NCBI GenBank assembly: GCA_032158125.1 | Contig: JASKOT010000051.1 | Coordinates: 1 to 64,000, forward strand | DNA: 64,000 bases | Direction: 5' to 3' | DNA from: Papiliotrema nemorosa | Lineage: Eukaryota > Basidiomycota > Tremellomycetes > Tremellales > Rhynchogastremaceae | In this document: piece after piece, positions 59,619-64,000 of the stretch | How positions within the stretch are numbered: position 1 is the stretch's first letter | How the letters are laid out: each line of letters starts with the position of its first letter | The notes under the pieces: generated by a model | Database searches by the model: none | What the model was told of the DNA's origin: nothing | Seen by the model: only the letters and a program-made list of their open reading frames with translations | Position numbers and translations under genes: made by a program

Positions 59619-60456
59619 ATGACTACACCGATTCCAATCACCCTCTTAGGAGCTACGGGGCTCACTGGAGCTGCGACTCTCAACGCGCTACTCCAGACCA
59701 AGTCGAACCCTTTCACCATCACCACCATCGCGCGGAAAGCCATCAACCCTTTACCCGCTTCTCATCCCTCAACCACTTACTCCCACAATTTGGTCGCTAA
59801 TCTCTTTGATGCGCCAAACAACAAGGTAGCGGAGAAAGGGGGGATTTACGCTAGCTGTCTAGGGACTACTAGGGCAGCTGCGGGTAGTCTGGCAGCTCAG
59901 GAAAAGTTGGATTTAGATTTGAATAGGGATCTGGCCAAACGAGCTAAAGAAGATGGAGCGAGTACCGTAAGTCATCCATATTCGCTTTAGTGATATCGCG
60001 AGACTCGATGTCACTATGAGGAGCAATTCGAGTTGACTGACGTGATAGCTCATCTTGGTCTCGTCTGGCGGGAGCTCGTCCTCTTCTTGGTTCCCTTACT
60101 CCAAAATGAAGGGAAAGTTGGAGGATGCAGTGAAAGAAATGGACTTTGAACATTGTATCATCCTCCGTCCCGGACTGCTTCTCGGTGCTCGAAACGAGAC
60201 CAGAGGACCGGAATACGCTACGCAAGTGTTGTTTAAGGGTTTCAGGGGCGTAGGGCTGCCTATGGGCAAGATGTGTATCGACGCAGAAGAGTGAGTCTCT
60301 CCTATGCTCGCGAGTTCAGATTATGCTGATTCCAGCGTCGGAGCGTGCATTGCTCAGTTGGCGGCTCATCTGCCGACAGACAAGGTGATTACTATCGGGA
60401 ACAATGAGATGATTGAGCTGGCAAAGAAATGGAAAGCCGCCAATGGTCAAGCTTAG
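59619..60456 (+). CDS. FMP52: FMP52-like NAD(P)-binding protein
   Basis: Three exons (59619-59966, 60049-60290, 60336-60456) give 236 aa. The Rossmann fingerprint ITLLGATGLTGAATLNALL is at the N-terminus, followed by ASCLGTTRAAAG, LILVSSGGSSSSSWFPYSKMKG (atypical short-chain dehydrogenase Tyr-x3-Lys) and ILRPGLLLGARNETRG. Length and motif spacing match fungal FMP52, a mitochondrial outer-membrane protein of unknown reaction in yeast, related to animal HTATIP2. The first intron is 82 nt, long for this window. Confidence 0.88.
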
Positions 60457-60654
60457 ATTACAGCGCAAGATCATTTGAACCATCTTGTATCCGACTGCAT
60501 GCAGGGTGATATTTACTTTTATGATCGTCAAGTCGTTAATGTATGGCTGTGAGTTGTCCAAAGCGCCCAGTCTATATTTTGTTCCGCAATGTCACGAGTG
60601 TGTTGCGATCGGTGAGGCCCGCAGGGGAGGTGATGTGGTGTAGGTTTCGACCTT

Positions 60655-62576
60655 TTAATCCACTCGGATCGAGCCGTACAGCCGCCTGATGGCAAAGTAC
60701 GTGGCAATGTACCCGATGGAACCACCGATCAAAAAGTCCAGCAGGGAAAAGAGGAATCTGAGTCGTCAACAGACATCTCATCATCCGCGATTAAGACTTA
60801 CAGGTATCCGAAATACAGCACGACACTGGTAAAGCTGTCCAAGCTCAACCTACTAGCCCAGTACCAGATACCATAGGTGAATAGCCAGAAGGCAGATCCA
60901 CCGCCGATGAGGAAAGACCTCCAATGCCATCGGTATTCCTCAGCGCAGAGGATGAAGTAGATGAAGAGTACCGTCACCGTGGCAGTGGTAAGCGCAACCA
61001 CCAAAAAGGTAAGGAAGAGGAAGCCGAAAGCGTAATATGCCCTGTTTCCAAACAAGCTCGACAGGACAAAGTAGAGCTCGACGAAAGCTGCACCGAACGG
61101 CAGGATACCGCCGAGAATAGCTGCTTGCATAGTTCGGAGGTACCACGGCTTGGGCGGGATCTGTCGGGGAATCGGGTTGACTCGAACAGGATGGGTGAAT
61201 GCTCCGTGCTTGAGCCCGTAAAAGTATCCCGCTACCGACAGAGGAACCGAGATGAGGAACCAAAGCAAGAGGATAGCGAGGATGGTGCCGAACGGTACAG
61301 CACCGGACGCTCCAGCACCGACCAAGAATAGGTTGAGCAAACCGATGATGGAGAAGATGACCGTGGGGAACAAGATTGCGGTGAGAACCAAATTCGGCTT
61401 CCACTGTTCACCTCCTAGAGTCGAGTAGACTCGCGAAGATACGTAACCGCCAACGCACCCGAACAAGGTCCAGCATATGAGGAGAACGGTAGCGAGCGAT
61501 CCTCGATTAGAAGGCGAGAGGAATCCAAACAGCGCAAAGAGAAGGGTGACAGCGCACATGATGACCAGGTGAGCTCCGTTGCCGACAAAGACAGAGAGAA
61601 CCATTGGCCTATCGGGGATCCGGAAGACCTCTCCATGTACTAGTTTCCATCCATAATCCTCCTGGACATCATCCGCAAGGTCGATGGCGTTGTATCGAGA
61701 GATGTCCTTGGAGATAGTCCTGTACAGCACCATACCGACCATGAATACCAGAAAGCCGACGATGACCAGCGAGTTGACCAGAGAGAACCAGTGGATTTTT
61801 GGGTCGAATACGTGGAGATAGGCGTCCCATCGAAGACCCCATGGTACGCTAGAGGGAAGGAAGGAGACCGAGTACGTGTAGTAGAATGAATTGTCGGCCG
61901 ACTCGGATAGGTAGAGTGGTTGTGCGGCGAAACAGTCTGGTTGAGAAGACCCCGACACCGCCGAGTTGACTGATCGAGGGTAGACCATGACTCCTACTAC
62001 CCTAAAGTGGTGAGCATCTCGAGCGTGATACTGAACGTAGATATCGTAGTGATTGTTCAGAGCCGGACGTTCCGGATCCGTCTCGTCGTCTCCCAAGTTG
62101 AACCCTTGGGCATCAAGGAAAATCTCGCCCGTCTTGCTATCCTTTCTCATTTCCGAGCTGGGCAGCCCGTCCACGATAAAGTTCAACCCGTAATCCTCCT
62201 TTATCCTGTCATTGATGAAGACAGCATCCTCCTTCGGCACTGTACTGCGACATAACGTGTTGCACGTAGAATTGGTCATCATCGAGATGTCATATGGCGA
62301 GGACAAGATTCGATCCCCAAAGAGAATCGAACCGAGAGATTCGGGCTGCTTGACGGGTCCACCGTTGGGCTCGCAAAAGTGGAATCGAGAGTCGTAGTAG
62401 TCATGAGATATGAGGGATCTCAATTTCGAGTTGAGCATGGGGGTGAGCGTGTTGACAAAGACATCAATCTTCTCCCCAACTTTGTAATCACGAGGGGCGG
62501 TCCCCGGGAGATAGAAGGCTTGCGCAGAGGTGGAGAAGAGAATGGGAAGAAGAGGGAGCAGCGACCCAAACATCAT
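60655..62576 (-). CDS. Nine-membrane-span protein TM9SF/EMP70
   Basis: Two exons (62576-60802, 60757-60655) give 625 aa. A signal peptide (MMFGSLLPLLPILFSTSAQA) and AFYLPGTAPRDY start the large luminal domain (YYDSRFHFCEP; NHYDIYVQYH). Nine hydrophobic segments follow from WFSLVNSLVIVGFLVFMVGM onward, with GDVFRIP-like HGEVFRIPDRPMVLS and GGSIGYIATYFAIRRLYGSI near the end. It fits the EMP70/TMN family of endosome/Golgi proteins. The ORF is almost intron-free, with one 44-nt intron near the 3' end. Confidence 0.95.
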
Positions 62577-63024
62577 GCTGGGCAGATGTTTTCTTGTTTT
62601 CTGCGCCGGGTACCGCTGTCGACCAAGGTATCCCAAAGACTCGTTGAGAAAGTAGTAGGGGAGGGGGGGGGGGGGACAATGAGCTGCAGCAGAAAGTTGA
62701 ACAGAGGCGAGTGACGCGCCCCTGACCGCAGTGGGAATCGCAGAATCACGTGAGAGCCACGTGTAAAGATGAGGGCGCTCACCGTCACCCTTAAGTGGCA
62801 TCTCTTGCCACCGAGTGGCAAATTGAGGTACCCCGCATCTTGGGTGGCGTGGGGGGGGGGGGGGGGTGGTTGACTCACCCTGGTTTTTCCAGTTACCCCC
62901 TCCCCGACGATCGCTCCATCACCTCTCGACTCGACCTTCACCTCACCACCCCCCCCTCTCTTCTTCCAAAAGGGACACGATTCTCCTCCCTACCTATTCC
63001 TACACCATTTCTCACAATCCTTCC
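62577..63024. promoter_or_regulatory. Divergent promoter with two poly-G tracts
   Basis: A 448-bp region between EMP70 and the edge gene. It has G runs of 13 (62663-62675) and 16 (62851-62866), plus CACGTG E-box-type sequences near 62748 and 62759. The poly-G reads as poly-C on the EMP70 strand. Tracts of this kind exclude nucleosomes; their length may vary between isolates or reads. Confidence 0.6.
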
Positions 63025-64000
63025 ATGCCACCTCGTCGTTCCACACGCACCTCTCTCCCCACTCCTGCACAATCATCAAAAGCAGAGTCAGTCACGTCGA
63101 CGCCTGGGAAGAAGACCCCAAGTGTCGCTCGTGATGGCCTGCTCACCCCTTCCAGCATCACCGACTTGTCGGACACAAGCTTGATCGACGATGTCGTCTT
63201 GGCTGAGCCCTATGGAGTCAAAGTAGAGAGGGAATTGAATGATAAGGTCTCGGTCATGACCGGTACCAAACGAAAAGGTGCGTCCAATACAAACTCGGTA
63301 CACGTGCTCGCAAGACTGGACTGATCCTCTAGCCATTGAACATGACGAGACAAGTAAATATGTAATTGAATCAGTAGCGGTGCCCACGCGACGCTCCAAG
63401 CTCTCCACAGAGAAGACTACCAGCGCAGACAATCTTACGCTCGGATCTCCGGCTGGCAGAAGAGCCACTGTCAAAAGAGAAATCGTCAAGGAGGAGAGCG
63501 AGGTGAGCACCGTTGTTGCGCGACCCATCCTGATGACATTAGGACGAGTTGGCTTTGGACGATTCTATGGAGGACATTGAGGCTGTACCCAAGACGAAGG
63601 GCAAGGACAAGGCAAAAGTTTCTGAAAAGAATGGAGGTCGACCCGACTATCAGCCTTTCAACGTCGGCAAATTTTCAACTGTGCGCAAGGAAAAGGCGGA
63701 AGATCTGGCGCTTGATTCGGACGATTCCGCCTTGAGTGATTCTACCGAAGAGGTCAAGCCAAAGAAGACAACAAGGGCCACCAAGGCAAAGAGTAAGGGA
63801 CGCGGAAAGGCGAAGAAAGCGGACAGCGACGAATCGGCGTTTGAGCTTGGAGACGAAGTCGAAGATGACTCTGCAATGGACAGCGAGGCCGAAGAGAAGC
63901 AGTTGAAATCTGCGATCAAGGAATCTCTGGGTGAAAGAGGAAGAGCCGCAGGCTCCAGTCGTTCTTCTTCTACCTCAGCACGAGGCAAGACCCGTGGCAA
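63025..64000 (+). CDS. Acidic/basic nuclear-type protein, partial
   Basis: Open at the right edge. ATG 63025 gives MPPRRSTRTSLPTPAQ, then Ser/Thr/Lys-rich sequence with a spliced exon pair near 63278-63331 (GTGCGT donor, TAG acceptor). The remainder shows Lys/Glu/Asp-rich blocks, and DSEAEEKQLKSAIKESLG has the spacing of a ubiquitin-interacting motif. No catalytic domain is inside the window. A DNA-repair helicase of the Rad5/Rad16 type would fit such an N-terminus but cannot be shown here. Confidence 0.65.

Noticed and set aside
1..64000. Secondary-metabolite or defence gene cluster
   Set aside because: The genes are unrelated housekeeping functions; a lone acyl-CoA synthetase next to a kinase does not make a cluster.

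Overview
The window is nuclear DNA from a basidiomycete fungus, most likely a Tremellomycete-type yeast. Genes are packed at about one per 2.5 kb on both strands. Nearly all are broken by very short GT-AG introns (mostly 31-55 nt). The products are conserved fungal housekeeping proteins: CWC22, AGM1, Rgd2-type RhoGAP, Rad9, AP-3 delta, MMS19, transportin, SMC4, HEM13, COQ8, TM9SF. No prokaryotic features, CRISPR arrays or recognisable tRNA/rRNA genes were seen. I translated exons by hand; where I give splice coordinates, most models were checked for an intact frame (exon lengths summing to a multiple of three).

Region 1 (about 1-7.85 kb) is a nested-transposon island. A degenerate pogo/Fot1-like DDE transposase (267-500 continuing at 5896-7723) is split by a complete Ty1/copia retrotransposon (501-5890; 139-bp LTRs; target duplication GCAAT). 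That element carries a solo LTR of its own family inside reverse transcriptase (4391-4529; target duplication ATGGC). The island ends in a perfect 60-bp inverted repeat and is followed by about 0.8 kb without a convincing gene.

Region 2 (8.7-38 kb): AGC-type protein kinase (-), acyl-CoA synthetase ending in SKL (+), CWC22 (-), phosphoacetylglucosamine mutase (+), F-BAR/DEP/RhoGAP protein (-), SET protein (+), small two-helix membrane protein (-), MEMO1 (+), NDUFB10-like complex I subunit (-), PUF protein (+), IMP4 (-), an unresolved locus (-), Rad9 (-) and AP-3 delta (-).

Region 3 (38-64 kb): MMS19 (+), an orphan 656-aa protein (-), BCL7-like protein (+), transportin/KAP104 (+), SMC4 (+), HEM13 (-), COQ8 (+), FMP52-like protein (+), TM9SF/EMP70 (-), and a partial acidic nuclear-type protein running off the right edge (+).

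The genes do not form one pathway. Recurrent themes are genome maintenance (RAD9, MMS19, SMC4), RNA processing (CWC22, IMP4, PUF) and mitochondria (NDUFB10, HEM13, COQ8), and many neighbours share short divergent promoters. I found no convincing new multi-gene system. The most unusual signals are the copia element (anticodon-arm-type primer site, in-frame solo LTR, dense GGTCAA motif), the 60-bp palindrome, the ultra-short introns, and repeated GC-AG introns.
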